Source of the DNA: Rhizobium bangladeshense
Lineage (GTDB): Bacteria; Pseudomonadota; Alphaproteobacteria; Rhizobiales; Rhizobiaceae
Reading direction: 5' to 3'
Assembly: GCF_017357245.1 (NCBI RefSeq)
Contig: NZ_CP071615.1
Coordinates: 124,001-188,000, forward strand
DNA length: 64,000 nt
Both the position numbers and the translations under genes were made by a program. Position 1 is the first letter of the stretch, and every line of letters begins with the position of its first letter. Below, in pieces: positions 26,967 to 36,750 of the stretch. The notes beneath the pieces were generated by a model. It searched no databases. It was given only the letters and a program-made list of their open reading frames with translations, and was not told where the DNA came from.

Positions 26967-28260
26967 GTTCGACGCGATCGTCATTGGTGCCGGTATGTCC
27001 GGCAACGCCGCAGCGTATTCGATGGCTCGTCGCGGTCTAAAAGTGCTGCAACTGGAGCGCGGAGAACATTCGGGCTCTAAGAATGTTCAGGGGGCTATAT
27101 TATATGCGAACATGTTGGAGGCGATTATCCCAAACTTCCGAGATGACGCTCCCCTGGAACGGCATCTGGTCGAGCAACGATTCTGGCTAATGGATGACTC
27201 GTCGCACACGGGCGTGCACTATCGCTCTGATGACTTTAATGAACTGAAGCCAAACCGGTATACGATCATCCGTGCCCAGTTTGACAAATGGTTCTCATCC
27301 AAGGTGCGCGAGGCGGGAGGCACAGTCCTTTGTGAAACGACAGCGACGAAACTTGCTCGAGATCGGAGCGGTAGTGTAATAGGCGTTTACACGGACCGAG
27401 AGGGCGGTGTGATCCTCGCGGACGTAGTCGTCCTCGCTGAGGGCGTGAACGGACTCCTTGGCACACGAGCCGGCTTACGCGATATGCCGAAGCCAGAAAG
27501 TGTGGCACTCGCTGTCAAGGAAATGCATTTTATGCCGGAAGAGGTCATCGCAGAGCGCTTCGGCCTCACCGGTGGCGAAGGCTGCGTGATCGAAGCCGGC
27601 GGCACGATTTCACGCGGAATGGCCGGACTGGGCTTCCTTTATACCAACAAGGAGTCGATCTCGGTGGGGATCGGCTGTCTCGTCTCCGGGTTAGCGGAAA
27701 GCATGGAAAATCCGTACCGCCTTCTTGACGCCTTCAAGCAACATCCATCCATCCGACCATTACTGGCGGGATCCGAGATCAAAGAATACGCCGCACATCT
27801 TATCCCTGAGGGAGGCTTCAAGGCAATCCCACAGCTCTTTGGCAACGGGTGGGTCGTCGTGGGCGACGCGGCGCAATTAAACAATGCCGTGCATAGGGAG
27901 GGATCAAACCTTGCGATGACATCAGGCCTCATGGCGGGTGAAGCGATCTTCCAGATAAAGAGCCGTGGCGGTCTCATGACGAAGCACAATCTCTCTCTCT
28001 ATAAGGGTATGCTGGATAAGTCGTTCGTCATGAAAGACTTGATGAAACACAAAGATCTTCCAAGCCTCCTCCACACCGACAGTCACAATTTTTTCATGAC
28101 GTATCCAACGCTTATATCTCAGGCGGCGCAAAATTTTGTGCGCGTCGACGGTGCACCTAAAATCAACAGGGAGAAGGCCACAGCTGCCTCCTTTATCAAC
28201 GCACGATCCCGTTGGGGGTTGATTAGCGACGCGGTCCGCTCCGCCGTATCTTGGCGTTAA
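26953..28260 (+). CDS. fixC: FixC, ETF-quinone oxidoreductase-like flavoprotein
   Basis: Membrane-associated flavoprotein (435 residues) of the ETF:ubiquinone oxidoreductase family, taking electrons from FixAB. The N-terminal dinucleotide-binding motif [19 protein letters not shown] (~residues 11-29), the following [16 protein letters not shown] and the second FAD motif [19 protein letters not shown] (~297-315) are visible. It lacks the ferredoxin-like tail of mitochondrial ETF-QO; FixX supplies it. It overlaps fixB by 14 bases and is 12 bases ahead of fixX. Confidence 0.97.
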   Translation: MTKSKFDAIVIGAGMSGNAAAYSMARRGLKVLQLERGEHSGSKNVQGAILYANMLEAIIPNFRDDAPLERHLVEQRFWLMDDSSHTGVHYRSDDFNELKPNRYTIIRAQFDKWFSSKVREAGGTVLCETTATKLARDRSGSVIGVYTDREGGVILADVVVLAEGVNGLLGTRAGLRDMPKPESVALAVKEMHFMPEEVIAERFGLTGGEGCVIEAGGTISRGMAGLGFLYTNKESISVGIGCLVSGLAESMENPYRLLDAFKQHPSIRPLLAGSEIKEYAAHLIPEGGFKAIPQLFGNGWVVVGDAAQLNNAVHREGSNLAMTSGLMAGEAIFQIKSRGGLMTKHNLSLYKGMLDKSFVMKDLMKHKDLPSLLHTDSHNFFMTYPTLISQAAQNFVRVDGAPKINREKATAASFINARSRWGLISDAVRSAVSWR

Positions 28261-28272
28261 AAGGAAAATTCG

Positions 28273-28569
28273 ATGAAGGCGACCACCATTGAGCGCATTG
28301 AGGATAAGCTGTACCAAAACCGATATCTCGTCGATACTGGACGTCCGCACATTACGGTGCGACCGCATCTGTCGCCGAGCCCAAACCTCCTCGCCTTGAC
28401 GCAAATCTGTCCGGCCAAATGCTACGAGGTGAACGAAATTGGTCAAGTGGCGATTGTTTCGGATGGCTGCTTGGAATGCGGCACATGCAGAGTGTTATGC
28501 GAAGCGAGTGGCGACATAAAGTGGAATTATCCCCGGGGAGGGTTCGGGGTCCTCTTCAAATTCGGATGA
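28273..28569 (+). CDS. fixX: FixX, ferredoxin-like protein
   Basis: A 98-residue ferredoxin-like protein that completes the FixABCX complex. The cysteines in [12 protein letters not shown] and [20 protein letters not shown] supply the ligands of one [4Fe-4S] cluster, and [15 protein letters not shown] is the conserved end. The ATG lies 12 bases after the fixC stop and follows AAAAGGAAAATTCG. The next gene is nifA, about 195 bases on with no own NifA-type promoter visible. Confidence 0.96.
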   Translation: MKATTIERIEDKLYQNRYLVDTGRPHITVRPHLSPSPNLLALTQICPAKCYEVNEIGQVAIVSDGCLECGTCRVLCEASGDIKWNYPRGGFGVLFKFG

Positions 28570-28763
28570 AGAGTTCCTACCTCCGCCGCGATAGCAGCGA
28601 CCGGTGCAACTGCTAAGCGGCAAGTGAATGTGCATCAACATATCAACCCCTCGAAAGGCTAAGTTGTCACGCCGTCAGGCACACGTTCAATTTAGAAATA
28701 TGCCTTGGCGTATTTCGCGCGATTCCAGTGGAAAAAACAGTGACCTATAGCCTGTTCCCAGGC

Positions 28764-30320
28764 ATGACGAAACCAGACGAGCGGATCCGGCTACTCTCCG
28801 AAATCGCCGGCGATCTCATATCTTCCCCTCTTGAGATCGCGCTGAAGGTGGTCATGAACACCCTCGACAGACATCTGCCAATGCGAGACGGCGTGATCGT
28901 GATTTACGGCACGGGACGAGAGCCCAAACTAACCGTATGGCATGCCGATGGCCACGACGTTCGCTCACGTTCTCTTACGGTTGAACAGTCGGATGCAATA
29001 AATTGCGCCTTCGCTAGCGGTGAGCCGCATTTTGTGAAAAAAACTGTTGCTGTAGGCTTCAAAATGAAAGGGGAAGCAATTGGCGCTTTGTGGATAGATC
29101 GCACTTTTTACGGCAGCGCGGTGGCCGGCGAGACGGCGCTTATGAAACACATCGCTAACCTGATCGCCAAAGCTAGCCGTCGCGAGTTGTGCAGCGGTGG
29201 CGGATCAGTCCCCGAGGAACAACAAGCAGGACAGATTCCGAAAATCAAGCCGAAGTCTCATCCCACCCAAGTCGCTAAAATCGACTGGATCGTTGGGGAG
29301 AGCCCCGCGCTAAAGAGGGTATTAGCTACCACCGAGATCGTGGCCGCGACCAACGCCACGGTGCTCTTGAGAGGAGAGAGCGGCACTGGCAAGGAATGCT
29401 TTGCAAGAGCAATACACGCGTTATCGATACGTAAAAGCAAGGCGTTTATTAAGTTGAATTGCGCCGCGCTGTCGGAAACCGTTCTGGAATCTGAATTATT
29501 TGGCCATGAAAAGGGCGCTTTCACTGGCGCTCTCCTTCAACGAGCTGGACGTTTCGAACTGGCAAATGGCGGAACACTGTTGCTTGATGAAATCGGCGAT
29601 GTATCACCACAATTCCAGGCAAAGTTATTGCGCGTATTGCAGGAAGGTGAATTCGAACGTCTCGGCGGAACGAAGACATTGAAAGTAGACGTTCGAATTA
29701 TATGCGCCACCAACAAAAACCTTGAAGTGGCCGTCCTTCGTGGGGAGTTCAGAGCCGATCTCTATTATCGGATCAATGTGGTGCCCATCGTTTTGCCGCC
29801 ACTTCGCCAGCGCGACGGTGACATTTTGCTTCTAGCGCAAGTGTTCCTCGAGAAATTCAACAAGGCAAATGATCGAAATTTCTGCTTCACGCCGTCGGCA
29901 AAAGACGTTTTGTCGAAATGCGCCTTCCCCGGCAATGTTCGCGAGCTGGACAACTGCGTACAAAGGACCGCTACTCTCGCCAGTTCAAATACGATTGCTT
30001 CATCAGATTTTGCCTGTCAGCAAGGCCAGTGTTCTTCGGCGCTCCTCTGGAAAGACGCCGGCGACGTTATTGACAACGACGCGGTGCATAGTCTCAACCC
30101 GCGAGATACAATGTCGAGCGGACTGGGCCCCTACGCAGGCGCTCCCAGCGGTGCCACAGCCACAATGGAGGCACCGAGTCTCACTGAGCGTGATCGACTG
30201 ATCAATGCAATGGTGAAGGCTGGTTGGGTACAGGCCAAAGCAGCTCGTATCCTTGGTAAAACGCCGCGGCAGGTCGGCTATGCGCTACGCCGGTTTCGTA
30301 TCGATGTGAAGAAGGAGTGA
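28764..30320 (+). CDS. nifA: NifA, sigma-54-dependent activator of nitrogen fixation genes
   Basis: Bacterial enhancer-binding protein of 518 residues from the ATG at 28764; the frame also allows an upstream GTG at 28728, but the NifA family start ([16 protein letters not shown]) favours the ATG. It has an N-terminal GAF domain. The central AAA+ domain has Walker [16 protein letters not shown], the sigma-54-contact loop GAFTGA, Walker [12 protein letters not shown] and [13 protein letters not shown]. The C-terminal HTH is [22 protein letters not shown]. The interdomain Cys pattern ([14 protein letters not shown], then CQQGQC) is that of oxygen-sensitive rhizobial NifA. It is probably transcribed from the fixA promoter. 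Confidence 0.95.
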   Translation: MTKPDERIRLLSEIAGDLISSPLEIALKVVMNTLDRHLPMRDGVIVIYGTGREPKLTVWHADGHDVRSRSLTVEQSDAINCAFASGEPHFVKKTVAVGFKMKGEAIGALWIDRTFYGSAVAGETALMKHIANLIAKASRRELCSGGGSVPEEQQAGQIPKIKPKSHPTQVAKIDWIVGESPALKRVLATTEIVAATNATVLLRGESGTGKECFARAIHALSIRKSKAFIKLNCAALSETVLESELFGHEKGAFTGALLQRAGRFELANGGTLLLDEIGDVSPQFQAKLLRVLQEGEFERLGGTKTLKVDVRIICATNKNLEVAVLRGEFRADLYYRINVVPIVLPPLRQRDGDILLLAQVFLEKFNKANDRNFCFTPSAKDVLSKCAFPGNVRELDNCVQRTATLASSNTIASSDFACQQGQCSSALLWKDAGDVIDNDAVHSLNPRDTMSSGLGPYAGAPSGATATMEAPSLTERDRLINAMVKAGWVQAKAARILGKTPRQVGYALRRFRIDVKKE

Positions 30321-30372
30321 CGGCGATCGCCAAGAACTCCGTAAGCGTGGCCCAACGACTCCGGGCGCGATC

Positions 30373-30388
30373 TGTTTTCATTTCTACA
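30373..30388 (+). promoter_or_regulatory. possible NifA site upstream of nifB
   Basis: TGTTTTCATTTCTACA matches TGT-N10-ACA between nifA and nifB. About 75 bases downstream is CGGAATCTTTTGCAT (30462-30476), which resembles a -24/-12 promoter but has only 8 bases between GG and GC. The promoter is therefore either altered or not functional, and nifB may depend on read-through. Confidence 0.45.
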
Positions 30389-30513
30389 AGACATCTCCGG
30401 CAGCAAGCGGGGAAACGGGCGGTAAGGCGACATAACGCTGAAACAACAATGTCTCGTCGATCGGAATCTTTTGCATTCGGAGATTTAACCTTCCTCAACA
30501 GTGGAACAGTGTG

Positions 30514-32007
30514 ATGTCGGAACCGGAAATAGAGGTCAGGATGACCAGCAGCGCCCCCTTCGACCGGGCGCCGATGGCGCCCGCTATGCGCGGCGGCCGC
30601 GCATCTTCGTCCTATGACCTTTCGGTGACGGATGACATCGATGCGCGGATCTGGGAGAGAATCAAAGACCATCCCTGCTTTTCAGAGCAAGCCCATCACT
30701 ATTTTGCTCGCATGCATGTCGCGGTCGCACCTGCCTGCAACATCCAGTGCAATTACTGCAATCGCAAATATGACTGCACCAACGAAAGCCGTCCCGGGGT
30801 CGCATCAGTCAAGCTAACTCCCGACCAGGCACTACGCAAGGTGCTTGCCGTCGCCAGCAAAGTGCCGGAGCTTTCCGTAATCGGCATTGCCGGACCGGGC
30901 GACGCTTGTTACGACTGGAGGAAGACCGTAGCGACGTTTGAAGGAGTTGCGAGAGAAATACCTGACATCAAACTATGCATCTCCACCAATGGATTGGCGC
31001 TTCCGGATCATGTCGATGAGTTAGCTGACATGAATATCGATCACGTGACGATCACCATCAACATGGTGGATCCGGTAGTCGGGGCGAAGATCTATCCGTG
31101 GATACTCCACGGGCATCGTCGATACACTGGCATAGAAGCTGCCAGGATCCTTCACGAGCGCCAAATGTTGGGTTTGGAATTGCTGACCAAGCGCGGCATC
31201 CTCACCAAAATCAATTCGGTTATGATTCCAGGCGTCAATGACACGCACCTCGTCGAAGTTAACCGATGGATCAGAGACCGCGGCGCATTCATGCACAATG
31301 TGGTGCCCCTGATTTCCAAGCCTTCGCATGGTACTTATTACGGTCTTACGGGTCAGCGTTGCCCGGAGCCGTTCGAACTGAAGGCACTTCAAGATTGTCT
31401 CGATGGCAACGTCAAGCTTATGCGTCACTGCCAACAATGCCGGGCCGACGCCATCGGTTTGTTGGGCGATGATCGCGAGCGAGAGTTTGCCCTCGACCAG
31501 ATCTCCACCAAAGTTGAATTCGACACCAGCAAGCGCGAGGCCTATCGCAAGCTGGTCCAGCACGAGCGAGGGGATCAACTGGCAGCAAAATTGGACGCGA
31601 ACAAAGCAGTCAAGTCACTGAGTTCTTCGGGAACCCTTGCTGTTGCCGTGGCGACTAAAGGTGGCGGCCGGATCAACGAACATTTCGGTCAGGCAAGAGA
31701 ATTCCAAGTGTATGCAGTCTCACGAAAGGGGATCAACTTGGTGGGACACCGCAAGGTCGAGCAGTATTGCCTCGGTGGTTTAGGCGAGAAGGCCACTCTC
31801 GATCACACTATCGTTGCACTCGACGGCATCGACATTCTGCTTTCTTCCAAAATCGGCGATTGCCCAAAGAAGCGGCTGGCAGAAACTGGCGTGCGAGCCA
31901 GTGACGCATTTTCCTATGATTACATCGAGACTGCGATTGGCGCGCTATACGCCGCCGAGTTTGGCGGCAAACCGGCGATGCCGACGGCTTTAGGCCCCTC
32001 TAATTGA
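30514..32007 (+). CDS. nifB: NifB, FeMo-cofactor biosynthesis radical SAM enzyme
   Basis: NifB (497 residues from the ATG; a GTG lies immediately before it) makes NifB-co, the [8Fe-9S-C] precursor of the nitrogenase cofactor. The radical-SAM cysteine motif is CNIQCNYCNRKYDC near residue 75. Further conserved motifs are VIGIAGPGDACYDW, STNGLALPDHVDEL and HCQQCRADAIGLLG. From about residue 375 a NifX/NafY-like cofactor-binding domain follows (GRINEHFGQAREF). The fused architecture is typical of Rhizobium NifB. Ferredoxin fdxN follows after 15 bases. Confidence 0.97.
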   Translation: MSEPEIEVRMTSSAPFDRAPMAPAMRGGRASSSYDLSVTDDIDARIWERIKDHPCFSEQAHHYFARMHVAVAPACNIQCNYCNRKYDCTNESRPGVASVKLTPDQALRKVLAVASKVPELSVIGIAGPGDACYDWRKTVATFEGVAREIPDIKLCISTNGLALPDHVDELADMNIDHVTITINMVDPVVGAKIYPWILHGHRRYTGIEAARILHERQMLGLELLTKRGILTKINSVMIPGVNDTHLVEVNRWIRDRGAFMHNVVPLISKPSHGTYYGLTGQRCPEPFELKALQDCLDGNVKLMRHCQQCRADAIGLLGDDREREFALDQISTKVEFDTSKREAYRKLVQHERGDQLAAKLDANKAVKSLSSSGTLAVAVATKGGGRINEHFGQAREFQVYAVSRKGINLVGHRKVEQYCLGGLGEKATLDHTIVALDGIDILLSSKIGDCPKKRLAETGVRASDAFSYDYIETAIGALYAAEFGGKPAMPTALGPSN

Positions 32008-32022
32008 ATCAGGAGCTAAAAC

Positions 32023-32217
32023 ATGGCCTTCAAGATCATTATATCCCAATGCACCCAGTGCGGCGCTTGCGAATTTGAATGTCCCTCAGATGCGATCAGT
32101 TTCAAAGGTGAGGGATATGTTGTGGATTCAAAAAAATGTACCGAGTGCAGGGGTGAGTTCGACACGCAACAATGCGCTTCGGTGTGTCCGATGCCGAAGA
32201 CCTGCGTCCCTGCCTGA
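32023..32217 (+). CDS. fdxN: FdxN, 2[4Fe-4S] ferredoxin
   Basis: A 64-residue bacterial-type ferredoxin. The cysteine sets [14 protein letters not shown] (residues ~10-23) and [19 protein letters not shown] (~39-57, with the longer spacing seen in nif-associated ferredoxins) bind two [4Fe-4S] clusters. In rhizobia FdxN is required for, or supports, nitrogenase-related electron transfer, with NifB as a plausible partner. The ATG follows ATCAGGAGCTAAAAC. It is in an operon with nifB. Confidence 0.95.
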   Translation: MAFKIIISQCTQCGACEFECPSDAISFKGEGYVVDSKKCTECRGEFDTQQCASVCPMPKTCVPA

Positions 32218-32481
32218 TCGTCACCAGACTAAAGCGCAAAGAATGGGACGAGTGGCCAGTGGTCTCCTAGGCGAATATGAGGTTAAAAATTCACGTACCA
32301 CCAATATCCCATCCAGTGAGCGATGCGCGCAACCTGAGTAGCCGACGTGGGCCCCGGAACGGATGCCGTCCAAGACAGAGCCATAACGGAGGTGTCGGCC
32401 TGGTATGTCGTACCAAAATAATAGGCTTTGATAACGCTCGACTTTCGATCTTCAAAGCCGCCGTAGCGAGAAGGGACATGC

Positions 32482-32688
32482 ATGAGAGTGACAATCAGCA
32501 GAACTGACGTCGGCTTATCGGTCTATATTCACAAGAAAGACCTTGAGGAACCGATCATCTCGGTTGAGCACAAAAACCTATGGGGCGGCTTCATTTTGCT
32601 GAAAAATGGATGGCGGATAGCCCTCCCCGACCTATCGCAGAACAGGCGCCTGCCCGTTACTGTCGACGCGAGGAGGCTATCCAGTTAG
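32482..32688 (+). CDS. fixU: NifT/FixU family protein
   Basis: A 68-residue NifT/FixU protein: MRVTISRTDVGLSVYIHKKD, then EEPIISVEHKNLWGGF, then NGWRIALPDL and the end TVDARRL. The function is unknown. It is usually found beside nifZ or nifB in nif operons and is dispensable in tested strains. The ATG follows GAGAAGGGACATGC. About 265 bases separate it from fdxN. nifZ, which often precedes it, is not recognisable there, which suggests a deletion. Confidence 0.9.
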   Translation: MRVTISRTDVGLSVYIHKKDLEEPIISVEHKNLWGGFILLKNGWRIALPDLSQNRRLPVTVDARRLSS

Positions 32689-32824
32689 CGTGTGCGCGGG
32701 TCGATAGATGAGCGTCGATTCCAAGTGCAAGCGGGCATACACCCCAAATAGAGGGCATCGAGTTCCCGATCCCTTGAAGGCGGCCATCGGCAAGAGGCCG
32801 CCCGTAAATAAGGAGGAGTCCGAC

Positions 32825-33874
32825 ATGACCCAACTCAACGACACAACGCTTGAGAAGCTCGTGGACCGCATCTTTGGCGACCTTGGCGGTGCATTCAGCG
32901 TGCCGCTGGTGCGGATCGGCGATGACCTCGGCCTCTACAAGACGCTGAAGGAGATCGGACCCGCGACGGCCGAGGAGGTTGCCGTGGCCGCTAGATGCGC
33001 GCCTCGCTATGTGCGCGAGTGGCTGGCAGCGCAGGCGGCTTCGGGCTATGTGCATTACGAGAATGGCCAGTTCTCGCTCACGCCGGAGCAGGCCTATGTG
33101 TTTGCTGAACCCGACAGCCCGTTCAACCTGATTGGCGCGTTCGATACCGCTGCCGCGATGGTCGGAAATCAGCCGAAGGTGCAGTCTGCCTTCAAGACCG
33201 GTGAAGGCGTTGCCTGGGGCGACCAGGCTGGCTGCATGTTCTGCGCTGTAGCGCGGCTGTTCCGCCCTGGTTACGTCAATGCGCTGGTCCAGGAGTGGCT
33301 GCCGGCGCTCGATGGCGTGATCGCCAAGTTAAAATGGGGTGCAACGGTGGCCGACGTCGGTTGCGGGCACGGGGTATCGACGGTGCTGATGGCGCAGGCC
33401 TTTCCCAATTCCTGGTTTGTGGGCTACGACTTCCATATGGGCTCGATCGCGGCTGCGAAAGCGCACGCTGAGGCGCACGGGTTGACGAACGTGCAGTTCG
33501 AGGTGGGCCGAGCGGAAGATTTCGACGGCCGGGATTTCGACTTGATCACCTGCTTCGACTGCCTGCACGACATGGGCGACCCGAAAGCCGCGGCGTCTCA
33601 TATCAGAAAGGCGCTGAAGGACGGCGGCACGTGGATGGTCGTCGAGCCGATCGCGGGAGATACGTTGGAGGAGAACATCAATCCGGTCGGGCGCCTCTAC
33701 TACTCGGCGTCGACGATGATCTGCGTTCCCACCTCGCTTGCGCAGGAGACAGGGCTGGCGCTAGGCGCGCAGGCAGGCGAACGGCGGCTGACGGAGGTGA
33801 TCCGGTCCGGCGGCTTCACCCATATCAGGCGCGCGGCCCAGAGCTCGCTCAACATGGTGCTCGAAGCAACCTGA
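32825..33874 (+). CDS. SAM-dependent methyltransferase with winged-helix N-terminus
   Basis: About 349 residues from the ATG at 32825, which follows AAGGAGGAGTCCGAC. The open frame extends upstream to 32708 but that part looks non-coding. The N-terminal ~90 residues form a winged-helix-like dimerisation domain (TAEEVAVAARCAPRYVREWL). The Rossmann domain has the SAM motif VADVGCGHGVSTVLM (~residues 173-187), ITCFDCLHDMGDP (motif IV region) and GGTWMVVEPIAGD. The family resembles O- and C-methyltransferases of small metabolites; the substrate is unknown. The higher G+C and smoother codon use differ from the flanking nif genes, suggesting separate arrival. Confidence 0.85.
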   Translation: MTQLNDTTLEKLVDRIFGDLGGAFSVPLVRIGDDLGLYKTLKEIGPATAEEVAVAARCAPRYVREWLAAQAASGYVHYENGQFSLTPEQAYVFAEPDSPFNLIGAFDTAAAMVGNQPKVQSAFKTGEGVAWGDQAGCMFCAVARLFRPGYVNALVQEWLPALDGVIAKLKWGATVADVGCGHGVSTVLMAQAFPNSWFVGYDFHMGSIAAAKAHAEAHGLTNVQFEVGRAEDFDGRDFDLITCFDCLHDMGDPKAAASHIRKALKDGGTWMVVEPIAGDTLEENINPVGRLYYSASTMICVPTSLAQETGLALGAQAGERRLTEVIRSGGFTHIRRAAQSSLNMVLEAT

Positions 33875-34731
33875 TGGCAAGGAGTGGCGCGTCCGTGTCC
33901 GGCCAGCTGGGGCGGGCGCTCCGCGCAGACGTGACGTCGAAAGCGGGTAGCCTTTGAGATTCGGACTATCCTGGGGCTCGAGGGCAGATCCGGTCATCGC
34001 GCTCTAACTCCCTGCCGGACGAGAGAGAGCTGCGATACCCGCCTCATCGGCCACATGCAGAAGCGCTTACCGGAGTTGTTCCGGGGCAGTCTTACCGCTC
34101 AATGCGTCGACGCAAGCTTTGACGGCAGCCACATATTCCTCGCCGTCATAGCGTCGTTGATCAAGAGACGCGCCGCGTTGCCCAGCGTTCACACGATCTT
34201 GCGAGATGCCGGGCCTTGCAACGCAAACCCGCATTCTTTGTCCAGCGTGCCTTGGACCCAGCGTGCTTCGTCGTTGACTGTATCGCCTCTATCCTGCGCC
34301 ATTTTAGCCGAGTGGCTTTCTGACGGGACCGTAGCGGTATTCGAGAGGCAATTGAAAGTGAGGCGAGACACCGTCCGAAGATGGCTCGCTCAGTTGTTGG
34401 TAATGATTTACGAACGCCCGCTTACGATGGTTTTCATGTCTGGCTGCCAATGCCTCGATTTAATGCCGAAACATTGTGCAAGGGGGCTTTGGCCTCAGGC
34501 GTGATCGTTATTCCTCCCGCGCAACGGTTGTTGATCCTATGATCATAAACGCCGGTGATCGCTTATGTCTGGGAAGCGTCGTGGTCCGATTTATCGTCAG
34601 CTATAGCAACGATATCGAAAATCCCTGAACAATCTCAATGAAAGCCGTTCTGAAGTGTCGATAGCCTACTGAGATTCTGTTCAGGGTCATCGCTTATCGG
34701 CTAGACTGGTAACACGACGACTGAAAAGATC
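33875..34731. other. gap with decayed sequence upstream of the nod-box unit
   Basis: About 860 bases between the methyltransferase and a short frame at 34732. Apart from the MocR-type remnant (34180-34545) I see no gene, promoter or repeat. Confidence 0.5.
34180..34545 (+). pseudogene. remnant of a MocR/GntR-type aminotransferase-like regulator
   Basis: Fragments in two frames resemble the C-terminal part of MocR-type (GntR plus aminotransferase domain) regulators. One is AILAEWLSDGTVAVFERQLKVRRDT, and the other is AYDGFHVWLPMPRFNAETLC followed by ALASGVIVIPPAQ. The DNA-binding and PLP-lysine parts are absent. At least one frameshift (near 34400) separates the two pieces. Confidence 0.45.
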
Positions 34732-34929
34732 ATGGATTTCGACATTGCCAATCTGCTCGATTCAGACGAGGCAATGGAAGCCGGCGATTCAAAATTTATC
34801 GCCTCAGCCCTCGGCGTTCTTGCCGCGCGAGGCGCACCTGACAGCCGTTGTCGTATCCTTAGAAAGAACCCGTATGACGCGGAATTAGTTGTCGCCAAGG
34901 ATTATGTCGAAATCGATGTCATCGATTAG
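34732..34929 (+). CDS. short open frame, possible antitoxin-like remnant
   Basis: A 65-codon frame. Its first half (FDIANLLDSDEAMEAGDSKF, then IASALGVLAARG) resembles the start of HigA-type antidote proteins, which normally continue into an HTH domain. That domain is missing and the second half is unlike it. It is probably a decayed fragment; expression is not supported by a clear ribosome site. Confidence 0.3.
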   Translation: MDFDIANLLDSDEAMEAGDSKFIASALGVLAARGAPDSRCRILRKNPYDAELVVAKDYVEIDVID

Positions 34930-35086
34930 ATGAGCCACGCCAATTGTATCGTAACGCTGGCCGGGTAAGTTTCGAGAAGGCCATTTCGATCGACTTCCTA
35001 TCGCGCTGCCATTTTCGAAACATGTGCTCGCGGACAGTCGGCAACGTCCCTGCTCTCCTGTCCCTTCCCGCACAGCCTGCCAGTCA

Positions 35087-35133
35087 ATTGATAGCGTGGA
35101 TGGATGCCATGCATAGAAATGATTTTACCAACC
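35087..35133 (+). promoter_or_regulatory. nod box upstream of the hisC-like gene
   Basis: A 47-bp sequence aligning without gaps to the nodF nod box at 44400. It shares ATnnATnGCGTGGATG at the left and ATTTTACCAA at the right, with divergence in the middle (GCATAGAAATGATT in place of the usual ATCnAAACAATCnATT). It ends about 105 bases before the ATG of the aminotransferase, the right position for NodD-dependent transcription. Confidence 0.75.
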
Positions 35134-35238
35134 GTATGAAAATCCAATAAAAAAGTCGCGAGCCGATATGGAATGGACGAACAGGAGTATTTGTACCGGC
35201 ACAATGTGATCGCCCCAGCGAATGAAACGGAGAAAAAC

Positions 35239-36342
35239 ATGTCGGATGCAAAATTGCAGAGCGTGCTTTCGGCTCTTGCGGAAGTGCCCAGACAGCTGAA
35301 CGCTCTGCCTTCCAGTAAGGCGCCGGATGCTGGTTGCATCAAGCTAAACACGAATGAAAATCCATTTGCGTTGCCGGCAGTTGTCATGCAGAGCGCTATT
35401 GCTGCCCTCGAACGGCAGTATCTGTATCCGGAAAATGACAACATCAGTCTGAGGGAAGCAGCCGCCCTTACCTATGACCTCTCCAGAGATCAGGTGATCG
35501 CCGGGAACGGATCATCTGAACTTCTCGGGCTTATCTACAGGGCATTCCTTGCTCCGGGTGACACTGTCGCGATGGTGTCGCCGGGGTTTTCATTCAACCG
35601 CAAACTGGCCTTTTTGCAAGGAGCTGATTTTCTGGAAATTGGGTGGGGGGAAATTCACTCATTGCTGTCAAAGCAATTACTCCTCGGACCAGCAAAAGAT
35701 GCCAAGTTCATTCTGTTGGCTAATCCGAACAACCCAACCGGAACATTTATTCCGATTGCTGACATCGAACTCCTTGTGGCACAATCGGATCGGTTGATTG
35801 TTTTGGATGAAGCCTATGTCGACTTTGCACCTGACGATGCTCTACGTCTGGTTAAGCGTCATGCGAACCTCCTGCTCTTAAGAACATTTTCGAAGAGCTA
35901 TGCTGCTGCGGGCATTCGAGTTGGGCTCGGATTCGGTCATCCTGAGGTCATCGGCAGACTGCGAAACATACAGAACGTCTTCAACATGAACGTGATTGGC
36001 CATGCTGTTGGCGTCAGCATCCTTTCGAATCGGTCCGCCTACGACGAGAACCACAAGCAAATTAAGTATGAGAGACAGCGAGTGAGCGCAGCGCTCTCGC
36101 AATTTGGTTTCACCGTAACTCCCTCGCATGCAAACTTCCTGCTGGCCCGTGTGCCAGCAGGAAGAGATAGCGTCTGGTGGCAAGCCTCCCTGGAGCGGAA
36201 AAAGATACTCATTGCTGTCTTCCCCGATAGAGGACTGGAATATTCCATCCGCGTTAGCATCGGTACAAAAGCGCAGATGGATGCATTTCTTGCGGCGGTC
36301 AGCGATATTATGGGAGCTGAGGATCTCGAAGGCCGGCCTTAA
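35239..36342 (+). CDS. hisC: histidinol-phosphate-type aminotransferase behind a nod box
   Basis: About 367 residues from the ATG at 35239 (after AACGGAGAAAAAC; the frame is open back to 35173). Class I/II PLP aminotransferase of the HisC group: IKLNTNENPFALP near the start, YPENDNISLREAAAL, GNGSSELLGLIYRAF, LANPNNPTGTF, VLDEAYVDFAP and the PLP lysine in RTFSKSYAAAGIRVGLGFG. HisC converts imidazole-acetol phosphate to histidinol phosphate, but family members also act on aromatic amino acids and other substrates. A nod box in front argues for a symbiotic role rather than housekeeping histidine synthesis. It may act with the flavin monooxygenase downstream. Confidence 0.85.
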   Translation: MSDAKLQSVLSALAEVPRQLNALPSSKAPDAGCIKLNTNENPFALPAVVMQSAIAALERQYLYPENDNISLREAAALTYDLSRDQVIAGNGSSELLGLIYRAFLAPGDTVAMVSPGFSFNRKLAFLQGADFLEIGWGEIHSLLSKQLLLGPAKDAKFILLANPNNPTGTFIPIADIELLVAQSDRLIVLDEAYVDFAPDDALRLVKRHANLLLLRTFSKSYAAAGIRVGLGFGHPEVIGRLRNIQNVFNMNVIGHAVGVSILSNRSAYDENHKQIKYERQRVSAALSQFGFTVTPSHANFLLARVPAGRDSVWWQASLERKKILIAVFPDRGLEYSIRVSIGTKAQMDAFLAAVSDIMGAEDLEGRP

Positions 36343-36750
36343 AGCAACGCTGCCTCTGCTCTATGCGTTGCATAAACATGATATGGCGGGCAACGGGAGG
36401 CCGCTGCTCGATACTATCCGCCCGGTTTGGACCGGCCATCACAGTCAAATCAGGAACCATCTTCACAAAAGGCGCGCGTCGGCACGACCTGCAAAGCGTC
36501 GACGACGCCACCGGGTCGGCATTCTCTAGGTCTTGGTGATGTAGAGCGGGCCGACGCCTGACGGTGGACTTTCGGCAACAGCAAAATCACAGATGGCTGC
36601 GGGCAATTTCGAGATCTCAATGATCTGCCCTCGCAGACGCAAAGCTCAGAGGTAAGTTCGCCCTGAGCATGAGATCATGTCCGCTCAGCAATCCAAGTCT
36701 TAAATTTGGATCGGTGCCTGAAGGATGTGCATGAACGTTGGAGATACGGA
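36343..36750. other. gap between the hisC-like and monooxygenase genes
   Basis: About 410 bases without a supportable gene, nod box or sigma-54 promoter. The two flanking genes point the same way, so read-through from the nod box is possible but the gap is long. Confidence 0.4.

Noticed and set aside
32283..32483. Minus-strand frame of 66 codons between fdxN and fixU
   Set aside because: Protein-like in places but no family, no clear ribosome site and it abuts fixU; not called as a gene.
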